The position numbers and the translations under genes are program-made. The notes beneath the pieces were generated by a model. The model made no database searches. It was not told the origin of the DNA and worked only from the letters and a program-made list of their open reading frames with translations. From the NCBI RefSeq assembly GCF_025717605.1, contig NZ_JAJIRQ010000001.1:124001-188000 (forward strand): a stretch of DNA of 64,000 nt. Reading direction: 5' to 3'. Positions 8,876 to 16,642 of the stretch are shown piece by piece. The stretch comes from Paucibacter sp. TC2R-5 (GTDB lineage: Bacteria; Pseudomonadota; Gammaproteobacteria; Burkholderiales; Burkholderiaceae_C). The stretch's first letter is position 1. Every line of letters begins with the position of its first letter.

Positions 8876-9783
8876 ATCGAGTCCTAGGACTGTTGGCGCT
8901 CGCGCTGCTGGGCAGCGGCGCGGTGCAAGCCGGCGGCTTGCGGTTTTGCGAGCAGCCCATGCAGCTCAGTGCCAGCCAGCAGGACAAGCAGCTGCGCTTT
9001 GTGGCCATCGTCAAAGACGAGTTGGAACGCAGCGGTCAGGGCGTCGCTTTGGTGTCGCGGGCCGGCACCGATTTGAGTCGCTTTGGGATGCGCTATTCGC
9101 ACGCGGGTTTGGCTTTGCGGGACAGTGACAACACGCCTTGGTCGGTGCGCCAGCTTTATTACGTCTGCGATGAAGCCGCGCCAAAGCTCTATGACCAAGG
9201 CTTGGCAGGCTTTTTGATCGGAGCCAATCAGGCCGAGCTGGGCTATTTATCGGTGCTGCTCTTTGCGCCGGCCGAATCCGCCGCGATTGAACGCGCCGCG
9301 CTGGACAAGCGCAGTGCCTTGCAGTTGCTGGCACCCAGCTACAGCGCCAACGCCTACCCCTTCAGTGCGCGCTATCAAAACTGCAACCAATGGGTGGCGG
9401 AGTTGTTGGCGGCCACCTTGGGGAACTTAGGGCAGGGCGCGGCGCAAGAAGAGATTCGCCCGCAGGCCCAGGCCTGGTTGAAGGCGCAAGGCTACCGGCC
9501 GGCGCTGTTCGACATCGGCTTTGCGCCGCTGCTATGGGGTGCGGCCGCCTTCATCCCCTGGGTGCACAACGACGACCATCCGGCCGAGGACCTGGCAGCG
9601 GCCCGCTACCTCGTCAGCATGCCGGCCTCGATCGAAGCCTTTGTGCAGCAAACCATGGCCGGCGCGCAGCGCATCGAGTTTTGCCATAACGGCCAATATG
9701 TGCTGATCCGGCGCGGCTGGGGGCCGGGCCTGGCCGAGGGCTGCGTGGCCGAGGCGCAAGACCGGGTCATTGCATTGAATTAG
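8872..9783 (+). CDS. DUF2145 family exported protein, possible papain/NlpC-like fold
   Basis: Predicted 303 residues using TTG at 8872, which overlaps the previous stop (TTGA) and gives a clean signal peptide (MNRVLGLLALALLGSGAVQA). A GTG at 8836 would place a charged tail before it. DUF2145 features include FGMRYSHAGLALRD, WSVRQLYYVCDEAAPKLYDQG and RYQNCNQWVAELLA. A His after a beta strand and a Cys followed by Asn-Gln-Trp are compatible with a YiiX/NlpC-type Cys-His hydrolase, but this is inference from motif spacing. Location is probably periplasmic. The gene ends 3 nt inside the convergent esterase gene. Confidence 0.75.
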   Translation: MNRVLGLLALALLGSGAVQAGGLRFCEQPMQLSASQQDKQLRFVAIVKDELERSGQGVALVSRAGTDLSRFGMRYSHAGLALRDSDNTPWSVRQLYYVCDEAAPKLYDQGLAGFLIGANQAELGYLSVLLFAPAESAAIERAALDKRSALQLLAPSYSANAYPFSARYQNCNQWVAELLAATLGNLGQGAAQEEIRPQAQAWLKAQGYRPALFDIGFAPLLWGAAAFIPWVHNDDHPAEDLAAARYLVSMPASIEAFVQQTMAGAQRIEFCHNGQYVLIRRGWGPGLAEGCVAEAQDRVIALN

Positions 9784-10385
9784 GCCAGGCCCAGGAAGTC
9801 GCTCAACTCGGGCAAATAGTCGTCAAAGTCCGACAAGCCATGGTCGCTGCCTTCCAGCAGCTTGACGCGGCAGTTGGCATAGCGGGCCTGCATCTCGCGC
9901 CAGTCCAGCACTTCGTCGCCCTTGGCGATGACGGCCAGCAGGCGCTGCGGCTGGCTGCTGAAGGGGGTGCTCAACGCTTGCAGCTCTTGGATGAATTCGG
10001 GGCGGAAGAAGAAGCGTTCTTCAGGGTCTTGCCAGCAACTTTGCTCGCCTATGTATTTTTCCAGGTCGCGCGCCGGGTCGACGGCCGGGTTCAAGAGCAC
10101 GGTGCGGCTGCTTCGAAAGCGTGGCCACTCGGCCAAAACGGTGGCGTAAAAGCCGCCGAGCGAGCTGCCCATCAGCGCGCAACCTTGGCTCGGCCAGTCG
10201 GCCGTCAAGTCTCGCAGCAAGGCCATCGCCTCGGTGGGCGAGGGCGGCAGTTGCGGGCAGGCAAATACCAGCGCAGGGTTGTGGCTGCGCACCCAGTCGG
10301 CCATTCTGAGCGCCTTGGCCGAGCGCGGCGAAGAGCGAAAGCCGTGCAGATAGAGCAGGTGGGTGGTTTGGGGGCGGGTGTGCAT
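9780..10385 (-). CDS. YqiA/UPF0227-type alpha/beta-hydrolase esterase
   Basis: The 201 residues match the short YqiA esterase family. The oxyanion region is LLYLHGFRSSPRSAKA. The nucleophile elbow is GSSLGG with Ser75 as nucleophile, the acid is in AKGDEVLDWREM (near residue 156), and the catalytic His is in GSDHGLSDF. Family members hydrolyse short acyl esters such as palmitoyl-CoA in vitro; the physiological substrate is unclear. No signal peptide is present, so it acts in the cytoplasm. Its stop overlaps the stop of the DUF2145 gene by 3 nt on the opposite strand, and it stands alone as a transcription unit. Confidence 0.85.
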   Translation of the reverse strand: MHTRPQTTHLLYLHGFRSSPRSAKALRMADWVRSHNPALVFACPQLPPSPTEAMALLRDLTADWPSQGCALMGSSLGGFYATVLAEWPRFRSSRTVLLNPAVDPARDLEKYIGEQSCWQDPEERFFFRPEFIQELQALSTPFSSQPQRLLAVIAKGDEVLDWREMQARYANCRVKLLEGSDHGLSDFDDYLPELSDFLGLA

Positions 10386-10661
10386 GCGCGCAGTCTAAAG
10401 GGCTGGCTTGAGGCTTGTTGGCGACTGGGCGTCATGGCTTGTGTGCCGGCGCCTGGGGTAAACCCTTTGCCAAGTGACTAAATGCGACGAATGGCGGAAC
10501 GCTTTGTGCGAAGCACGCTCGGCCGCATTGACGGCGCGCTGCGCCTGGTTCACAGTGGCCGACTTTGTCGCGCGAGCACCGTTGATGGGCGCTCGCGCTG
10601 CCAATATATTCGGGCTCGGGCCATCCGCTTGAGCCTTGTGCAATGTTTCAGGATGGTCTGA
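10386..10661. other. Intergenic region between divergent esterase and metalloprotease genes
   Basis: 276 bases without a supported gene separate the esterase start from the metalloprotease start. Both promoters must lie here, but I see no clear -35/-10 pair, palindrome or RNA element. AGGATGG just before 10662 may serve as the ribosome-binding site. Confidence 0.4.
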
Positions 10662-13436
10662 ATGACTTCATATGTTTCGCTGCTCGGCTCGCGCCGGCTC
10701 ACCTTGTCTGCCGTGGCTGCGGCCGTTTCATTGCTGAGTGCTTGCGCCACCACCGCGCCCGATGCGGCCGCGCCAACAGCCGCCGCTACTGCCGCTGCTG
10801 CGGCGCCCGTCAAGGCAGGCAACCCCGCTACACCAGTCTCGGCAGCCTCGGCTGCATCGGCCCCCAATGCAGGCGCCAAGCCACCCGCCGACCCGACCGC
10901 GCCCAAGCCTTTCGCTGAAGTCAGCAAGGATGCCAAGGTGCAGGCCGGTCTGTTCCCGATCTGGCGCAAGGACGACAAGGTCTGGCTCGAAATCCCCAAG
11001 GACAAGATCGGCAAGCCATTCTTGTTCACCGTCAATATCGCCAGCTCGATCGGCGAGCGCGGCCTTTACGCCAGCCAGATGGTGGCCGACCAAATGGTCG
11101 AGTGGCGCCGCATCGGCAACCAGATTCAGTTGGTGGCGCTGAACACCGCCTTCCGCGGCGAAGGCGGCGGCAAGCTGGCGGTCAGCCAGGCTTTCTCGCC
11201 CAGCCTGATTGCGGCCGGCCCGGTCGGCAGTGCCGAGCATCCGCAGACCAAGTCGGTGCTGGTTGATGCCGGTATGTTCCTGACCGACATCCCTGGCTTG
11301 TCGACAAGGCTTGAAGTGGCTTACCGCCTGCCTTATGCGCCGGATCGCAGCAATTCCTCTTTCGAAGCCACGCGCGCCGATGCCAAGCTCAGCACGCTGA
11401 CCGCCCGCATGCATTTCTTCACGCCGCGCATTCCTGCGCCGCCGCTGGTGGCGCCGCCAGCACCCGTGCCATCGCCGCCGCAGAGCACGCCCGATCCGCG
11501 CAGCATGTTCTTCAGCTTTGTCTACAACTTCCAAGCGCTGCCGGATCTGCCGATGCCGACGCGCAAGCTCGACCCGCGCCTGGGTCACTTTGCGGAGTCC
11601 TATTCAGACTTCGGCAGCGACAGCAAGGCCAATGTGCGTGTGCATCTGGTCAAGCGCTGGAGGCTCGAAAAGCAAGACGCCAATGCGGAGCTGAGTGAGC
11701 CGATTCAGCCCATCACCTATTGGATGGACAAGAACATTCCGCCGCAATATCGCCCTGCGGTGGAGGCCGGCATCCTGGAGTGGAACAAGGCCTTCGAGAA
11801 GATCGGCTTCAAGAACGCCATCCAGGCCAAGCAGCAGCCCGACGATGCCGATTGGGACAATATGGACTCCAGCCACGCGTCGATCCGCTGGTTTGTGGGC
11901 TCCGATGTGGGCTTTGCGATTGGCCCCAGCCATGCCGACCCGCGCACCGGTGAAATTCTGGATGCCGACATCGGCATGAGCGATGTGTTCGCGCGCGGCT
12001 CGCGCCGCTTCATCAGCGATGATCTGGGTGCTTCTGCTGCCAGTCCTGCTTCCCCCGTTTCCCCTGCTTTCTCTGCGCTTGCGCTGGACCGCCATGGCCA
12101 CAAGCATGGCGCCGCCGACTATTGCAGTTATGCCAACGAGGCTGCCGCCGAGATGGGCTTTGCGCTCGACTTGCTGGAAGGTCGCGGCGACATCCTGCCC
12201 GACAGTCCCGAGGCCGAGGCCTTTGTGCAAGCCGTCATCAAGGACGTGATCACGCACGAAGTCGGCCACACCCTGGGCCTCAAGCACAACTTCAAGGCCT
12301 CCACCTCGGTCAGCTTGAAGCAGCTGCAAGACAAGGCCCACACCGAGAAGTACGGCATCTCCAATTCGGTGATGGACTACAACGCCTACAACCTGTCGCT
12401 GAAAGGCGAGCCGCAAGGCAGCTTGACCAACACGACCCTTGGCGCTTACGACTACTGGGCGATCGAGTACGCCTACAAGCCTTTGGCCGCCGAGACCGAA
12501 GTGGCCGACCTGGCCAAAATTGCCGCCCGCAGCATCGAGCCGCAGCTGGCATATGCCGATGACATCGACGCAGGCGTGGGCGGCCCTTATGACGGTTTCG
12601 ACCCGGACGCCAACCGCTTTGACCTGGGCGATGACCCGCTGGCCTACTTCAAGCGCCGCCTGGCCTTGAGCCAGGAACTGTGGGCGCGCGTGCAGGACCG
12701 CAAGCCGGTGGTCGGCGGCGACCCGCTGCGCGACCGCCGCTCCATCGTCGAAAGCTTCCGTCAACTGGCGCGCTCTGCCGAGCTGACCGGCAAGTATGTC
12801 GGCGGCATGCATGCGCTGCGCGACCTGCCCGGCAGCACCGGCCGCCCGGCCTTCAGTGCCGTCGAGCCTGCCCGTCAGCGTGAGGCCTTGAAGTTCATCT
12901 CGAGCGGCTTGCTGTCGGCCAACTCCTTCCGCTTCCGCCCTGAGTTCCTGGCTTCGCAGACGCTGGACTACAACGAGTGGGAGCGTGTGCAGCTGTCGAT
13001 CCCGGCGGCCGTGGCCGTCGTGCAGGCAACCGTGCTGGATCGCCTGATGTCGGCCAACACCGCGCGCCGCCTGATCGATATGCCTGCCTTTGTGGCGGAG
13101 AAGGATCGCAAGGGGCTGGTCTCGCTGTCCGAGGTGCACAGCACTTTGAACGCGGCCGTTTGGAGCGAGCTCAAGAGCGGTGCCGAGATCGACGGCTTGC
13201 GTCGCAATCTGCAGCGCGAGCATCTGAAGCGTTTGCAGGCAGTGCTGACGCGCGGCGGCGGCCCTGGCCTTTTGGCCGATGCCTATGCGATGGTGCGCTT
13301 CCATGCGGTGCAGCTGCAGTCGGATCTGCGCGCCGCATCCGGCAAGAGCGGCCTGTCGGTTGAAACCCGCGCCCATCTGGCGGAAAGCCTGGATACCTTG
13401 AGCAGCGTGCTGAAGGCCAATATGCAGCGCAGCTGA
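10662..13436 (+). CDS. Large zinc-dependent metalloprotease (DUF5117/DUF4953 type)
   Basis: The 924-residue protein has a secretion signal with a lipobox-like LLSAC around residue 27, then an Ala/Pro/Thr-rich linker to about residue 80. The DUF5117-like region has KDKIGKPFLFTVNIAS and ASQMVADQMVEWRR. The catalytic part has the extended zinc motif HEVGHTLGLKH (His532, Glu533, His536, His542), typical of metzincin-like DUF4953 proteases, followed by SVMDYNAYN as the likely Met-turn. A proline-rich insert lies near residues 250-285. It is probably an outer-membrane or periplasmic lipoprotein peptidase with unknown substrates. A good terminator follows at 13461. Confidence 0.88.
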   Translation: MTSYVSLLGSRRLTLSAVAAAVSLLSACATTAPDAAAPTAAATAAAAAPVKAGNPATPVSAASAASAPNAGAKPPADPTAPKPFAEVSKDAKVQAGLFPIWRKDDKVWLEIPKDKIGKPFLFTVNIASSIGERGLYASQMVADQMVEWRRIGNQIQLVALNTAFRGEGGGKLAVSQAFSPSLIAAGPVGSAEHPQTKSVLVDAGMFLTDIPGLSTRLEVAYRLPYAPDRSNSSFEATRADAKLSTLTARMHFFTPRIPAPPLVAPPAPVPSPPQSTPDPRSMFFSFVYNFQALPDLPMPTRKLDPRLGHFAESYSDFGSDSKANVRVHLVKRWRLEKQDANAELSEPIQPITYWMDKNIPPQYRPAVEAGILEWNKAFEKIGFKNAIQAKQQPDDADWDNMDSSHASIRWFVGSDVGFAIGPSHADPRTGEILDADIGMSDVFARGSRRFISDDLGASAASPASPVSPAFSALALDRHGHKHGAADYCSYANEAAAEMGFALDLLEGRGDILPDSPEAEAFVQAVIKDVITHEVGHTLGLKHNFKASTSVSLKQLQDKAHTEKYGISNSVMDYNAYNLSLKGEPQGSLTNTTLGAYDYWAIEYAYKPLAAETEVADLAKIAARSIEPQLAYADDIDAGVGGPYDGFDPDANRFDLGDDPLAYFKRRLALSQELWARVQDRKPVVGGDPLRDRRSIVESFRQLARSAELTGKYVGGMHALRDLPGSTGRPAFSAVEPARQREALKFISSGLLSANSFRFRPEFLASQTLDYNEWERVQLSIPAAVAVVQATVLDRLMSANTARRLIDMPAFVAEKDRKGLVSLSEVHSTLNAAVWSELKSGAEIDGLRRNLQREHLKRLQAVLTRGGGPGLLADAYAMVRFHAVQLQSDLRAASGKSGLSVETRAHLAESLDTLSSVLKANMQRS

Positions 13437-13460
13437 GCCTGAGCTCAATCAGCTTGGCAA

Positions 13461-13491
13461 GGGCCGGCGCGGCTGCGTCGGCCCTTTTTTT
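13461..13491 (+). terminator. Rho-independent terminator after the metalloprotease gene
   Basis: A stem GGGCCG (13461-13466) pairs with CGGCCC (13479-13484), extendable through the loop with G-C and G-T pairs, and is followed by seven T residues (13485-13491). It lies 24 nt after the stop codon. Confidence 0.85.
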
Positions 13492-13616
13492 ATTGCACCG
13501 CACAAGTGCCGCAATACTTGCCTGACAATCGGGCCCGCAATGAGGTGGTCTTGAGGTCATGGCGGCGCGGTAAGGTAGTTGTAGCGGAGCTGGGCTGGTC
13601 TTTGGGGAAGGATGCA

Positions 13617-14621
13617 ATGAATTATGTGTTTGGCGCTGTCGACAACGCCCTGATCTGCGGCTTTGTGCTGGCTCCCGGCCAGGCTGGCCGCCCGATTGGC
13701 CTGGCCGAGTCGCTGAGCTGGTTGGCGCTTGGGGCGGCGCAGCCCGCCGATGAATTCCTGTGGCTGCATTTCAACCTCACCGACACCACGGCCGAGAAAT
13801 GGATGCAGGCGAACTTGAACCTGCCGCCGGAGTTCTTCGAGGCGCTGCGCGAGGGCTCGCGCTCGACCCGCATCGAAGACGCGTCCGACAACCTGATCGC
13901 CGTGGTCAACGATGTGGCCTTCGAGTTCTCGTTTGACCCGTCCGAGATCGCCTCGCTGTGGGTCAGCGTCAGCGAGCGGGTCTTGGTCAGCGCGCGCGTG
14001 CATCCCTTGCGTTCAATCGACCGATTGCGCCAAGCGGTCAAGGACGGCGCGCGCTTCAACTCCAGTGTCGAGTTGCTGAACCATTTGATGAACGATCAGG
14101 GCGATGTGCTGGTGCGCATCGTGCGCGAGGCGACGCTGCAGGTCGACAATATCGAGGACGGTTTGCTGGTTGGGCGCCTGCAGCAAAAGCGCGGCGAGCT
14201 GGGGCAGTTGCGCCGCGTGCTGGTTCGGCTGCAGCGCTTGTTGGCGCCCGAACCGGGTGCGCTGTTTCGGCTCTTGCGGCAGCCGCCGCCCTGGGTCAAG
14301 GCGCATGATCTGGACGAGTTGCGCCAAGCGACCGAGGAGTTTTCGCTGGTCATTCGCGACCTCTCGGCGCTGCAAGAGCGCATCAAACTGCTGCAAGAAG
14401 AGATGGTGGCGCAAGTGGGCGAGCAAACCAATCGCAGCGTTTTCACCTTGACGGTGGTGACCGTGTTGGCCTTGCCCATCAACATCATGGCCGGTATGTT
14501 CGGCATGAACGTCGGCGGCATCCCACTCTCCGAGCACCCGCATGGTTTCAGCATCCTGGCACTGGTGGTGCTGGGATTCACGGCGGTGGCGGGCTGGCTG
14601 GCGTTCAGGAAGAAGGACTGA
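13617..14621 (+). CDS. CorA-superfamily divalent cation transporter, ZntB-like
   Basis: Predicted 334 residues from the ATG at 13617, which has GGGGAAGGA 4 nt upstream. The long cytoplasmic funnel domain is acidic and helical (ERIKLLQEEMVAQVGEQTNR). Two C-terminal transmembrane helices flank the signature GMFGMNVGGIP near residue 298; the GMN is the selectivity-loop triad, and the Gly-Gly-Ile-Pro continuation is commoner in ZntB than in CorA. ZntB proteins move Zn2+ coupled to protons, while CorA imports Mg2+. Metal specificity cannot be read from sequence alone. The gene is alone between a terminator and a GNAT gene. Confidence 0.85.
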   Translation: MNYVFGAVDNALICGFVLAPGQAGRPIGLAESLSWLALGAAQPADEFLWLHFNLTDTTAEKWMQANLNLPPEFFEALREGSRSTRIEDASDNLIAVVNDVAFEFSFDPSEIASLWVSVSERVLVSARVHPLRSIDRLRQAVKDGARFNSSVELLNHLMNDQGDVLVRIVREATLQVDNIEDGLLVGRLQQKRGELGQLRRVLVRLQRLLAPEPGALFRLLRQPPPWVKAHDLDELRQATEEFSLVIRDLSALQERIKLLQEEMVAQVGEQTNRSVFTLTVVTVLALPINIMAGMFGMNVGGIPLSEHPHGFSILALVVLGFTAVAGWLAFRKKD

Positions 14622-14681
14622 AAGCCCGTCGCTGCGCTGTGTAGCGGCAGCCCCATGAATCTTGTGACCTAGGCCCTAGCC

Positions 14682-15515
14682 ATGACGAATGAGCAGCAAC
14701 TTTTTGAAGCCTACCGGGCCGACAGGCAAGGCCATGACATCGAGGGGTTCCGGCTCGAAGCCTTGCCGCATCTGAGCCGCTATCTGCCGCACAGTGATTG
14801 CGCTGATGCCGAGGCGCTGCTGTGCTTTTCACGCTTGAGCGCCGGCCAAGAGGCCAGGCAGATTCGCGAGCAGATCGACTACTTTGAAGCTCGCGGGCAA
14901 GATTTCGAATGGAAGCTCTATGGCTTGGAGGAACCCGCTGCGCTCAAACAATTGCTCGAAGCGCAGGGCTTTGTGGCCGACGAGCCCGAGCTGTTCATGC
15001 TCTATCCCTTGCTTGAACCCCTGCTTGAACGTACGCACGCGAAGGCCTCAGCGACTGTCGGCTTGCCTGCCGGCTTGTCTGCCGCCTTGCCTGCCGGTGT
15101 AAGCCTGCGCCGCTTGGTTGATCCGCTGGATTTGGATGATGTGCTGCAGGTGCAGGCCCAAATCTGGGGGCGAGACTTTGAATGGCTGCGCGCCAAGCTG
15201 GCAGCGAGCCTGGGCAAGCCTGAGGAAATGAGCATGTTCTGCGCCTATGCCGACGGCCAGCCCATAGGCACGGGCTGGACCGACTACCCGCCCGGTTCCA
15301 GATTCCCCGAGTTGCACGGCGGCGCGGTGCTGCCGGCCTGGCGCGGGCGGGGTGTCTATTCGGCCTTGTTTGAGCTGCGCTTCATTGAAGCGCGGGCGCG
15401 GGGCTTCGAGTGGATGGCGGTAGACGCCTCATTGATGAGCCGACCCATTCTGGAGGCCATAGGCTTCAAGCCCATTTGCCCGACTTGGCCGATGCGCTAC
15501 CGTGCTCGGCCTTGA
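14682..15515 (+). CDS. GNAT-family N-acetyltransferase, apparently two-domain
   Basis: The 277-residue protein ends in a GNAT domain: VSLRRLVDPLDLDDVLQVQA opens it, PIGTGWTDYPPGS forms the beta-bulge strand, and AVLPAWRGRGVYSALFELR is acetyl-CoA-binding motif A (R-G-R-G-V-Y). The N-terminal half (SRYLPHSDCADAEALLCFSR, WKLYGLEEPAALKQLLEAQG) looks like a degenerate first GNAT repeat. A duplicated stretch of Leu/Pro/Ala (PAGLSAALPAGV) links the halves. The substrate is unknown. It is cytoplasmic and probably monocistronic. Confidence 0.8.
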   Translation: MTNEQQLFEAYRADRQGHDIEGFRLEALPHLSRYLPHSDCADAEALLCFSRLSAGQEARQIREQIDYFEARGQDFEWKLYGLEEPAALKQLLEAQGFVADEPELFMLYPLLEPLLERTHAKASATVGLPAGLSAALPAGVSLRRLVDPLDLDDVLQVQAQIWGRDFEWLRAKLAASLGKPEEMSMFCAYADGQPIGTGWTDYPPGSRFPELHGGAVLPAWRGRGVYSALFELRFIEARARGFEWMAVDASLMSRPILEAIGFKPICPTWPMRYRARP

Positions 15516-15793
15516 AGCGGCAGGCCTGCGGCCTTGGCCTTGAGGCCAAAGCGCTCAGAAGTCCAGGGTCCTGTAGGCGCCGCAAGCCATGGTGAAACGT
15601 GGCGGAGCCCTTGTCACGGCGGCGGTTTTTGGGTACGGGCGCCTCGGCGTCCGGGGCAAAATTGTTTACGGGGTGGCGCTGTAAAGCAATGGCGCCGGGA
15701 GGGGCGTCCGCTGAGAGTATGGTCTGCGTTCACAATGCGCTGTGAATCGGCCCAGCCTTTGACACCCCATCCATTTGACCCATCAGCCCACAC
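15516..15793. other. Intergenic region with a small hairpin
   Basis: 278 bases without a supported gene. TTGGCCT (15534-15540) pairs with AGGCCAA (15543-15549) just after the GNAT stop and could end that transcript, although no T tract follows. Nothing else in this stretch is recognisable. Confidence 0.35.
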
Positions 15794-16297
15794 ATGTCGC
15801 AGCTCGCTGTCCGCACAGGCGGCCTCACAAAAGATGCCCTGTTGACCAAGCTGCACGAAGCGCAGGTCCAAATGAATGCCTATGCGATGACATTCATCCT
15901 TGATGAGGGCTTCATCGTGTCAACAAGTTCCTACACCGTCGATCTCGAGATCCTCTCGCTCGCAGATCTTGGACTGCCGGCAGGCGCTCACTATTCTGAA
16001 GTCCTTGCGGTCGCCGCTGCGGCCGGCCTGCAGCCCTGTCCGGCCGAACTCGGGCCTCACATGAGGCTGCAACTGCTTGAGCAACTGGAAGACCGCACTG
16101 CCGACACCCAAGCCGAGCGGGGAGCACCGCGGGGCTCGATCACGGTTGCATCCATGCCCTTGAAAGAAGACGATGACTTCCCCAAAGGTTTGTACCTGCG
16201 GCGTCTCGACGGGTGTCTCTGGCTGCGCGGATATCGATCCTGGTCGGGCCATATCTGGCGCCCGGAGGATGTGTTCGCGTTTGCCCATAGGGCTTAA
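15794..16297 (+). CDS. Hypothetical protein
   Basis: Predicted 167 residues from the ATG at 15794. It begins MSQLAVRTGGLTKDALLTKL, has a central alpha/beta segment (LSLADLGLPAGAHYSEVLAV) and ends with a Trp- and Tyr-rich stretch (LYLRRLDGCLWLRGY, SGHIWRPEDVFAFA). No signal peptide or membrane helix is visible and I do not recognise a family. The conserved-looking aromatic C-terminus argues for a real gene rather than a chance frame. It is convergent with the DUF350 operon, 78 nt away. Confidence 0.55.
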   Translation: MSQLAVRTGGLTKDALLTKLHEAQVQMNAYAMTFILDEGFIVSTSSYTVDLEILSLADLGLPAGAHYSEVLAVAAAAGLQPCPAELGPHMRLQLLEQLEDRTADTQAERGAPRGSITVASMPLKEDDDFPKGLYLRRLDGCLWLRGYRSWSGHIWRPEDVFAFAHRA

Positions 16298-16375
16298 CGG
16301 GCCTTTGCGGACCTTTGCGGGCCCCGCCGGCGACTGCCATTTGCGCAGTCGGAGCCATTGCCTCTTGCGCAGCAG

Positions 16376-16600
16376 TCAACCGTGAATCGCTGCCGCCACG
16401 ATCTGCCCGATCGAGATGCACATGGCGGCCACCACGATCGCCAGCGCCATATTCTTGTGCTCGACGATCTCTTCCCAGAGCTTGTAAGGGGTCAGCTTGT
16501 CGATGATGACAAAGCTGATCCAGAAGACCAGCACGCCGATCACGGCGTACAAGATAGAGCCCAGCACGACGGCAGGGCGTAACCACTCAAATCCACTCAT
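16376..16600 (-). CDS. DUF350 family inner-membrane protein
   Basis: The 74-residue protein has two transmembrane helices: SILYAVIGVLVFWISFVII, then a cytoplasmic loop with DKLTPYKLWEEIVEHKNMAL, and AIVVAAMCISIGQIVAAAI. The loop with L-T-P-x-x-L and the E-x-K-N segment is the DUF350 hallmark (related to E. coli YjfL). The ATG at 16600 has AAGGAG 6 nt upstream. It is the last gene of an operon with SPFH-SHOCT and DUF4178 genes, 42 nt after the DUF4178 stop. The presumed role is a small membrane channel or scaffold in envelope homeostasis; this is inference. Confidence 0.88.
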   Translation of the reverse strand: MSGFEWLRPAVVLGSILYAVIGVLVFWISFVIIDKLTPYKLWEEIVEHKNMALAIVVAAMCISIGQIVAAAIHG

Positions 16601-16642
16601 ACGCTACTCCTTGAAGTTTGCTTGTTTGGCGCGCCCGGCTGA

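Noticed and set aside
11604-13448. 614-codon open frame antisense to the metalloprotease gene
   Set aside because: Covers the HExxH-containing coding region on the other strand; Gln/His/Arg-rich translation without family features.
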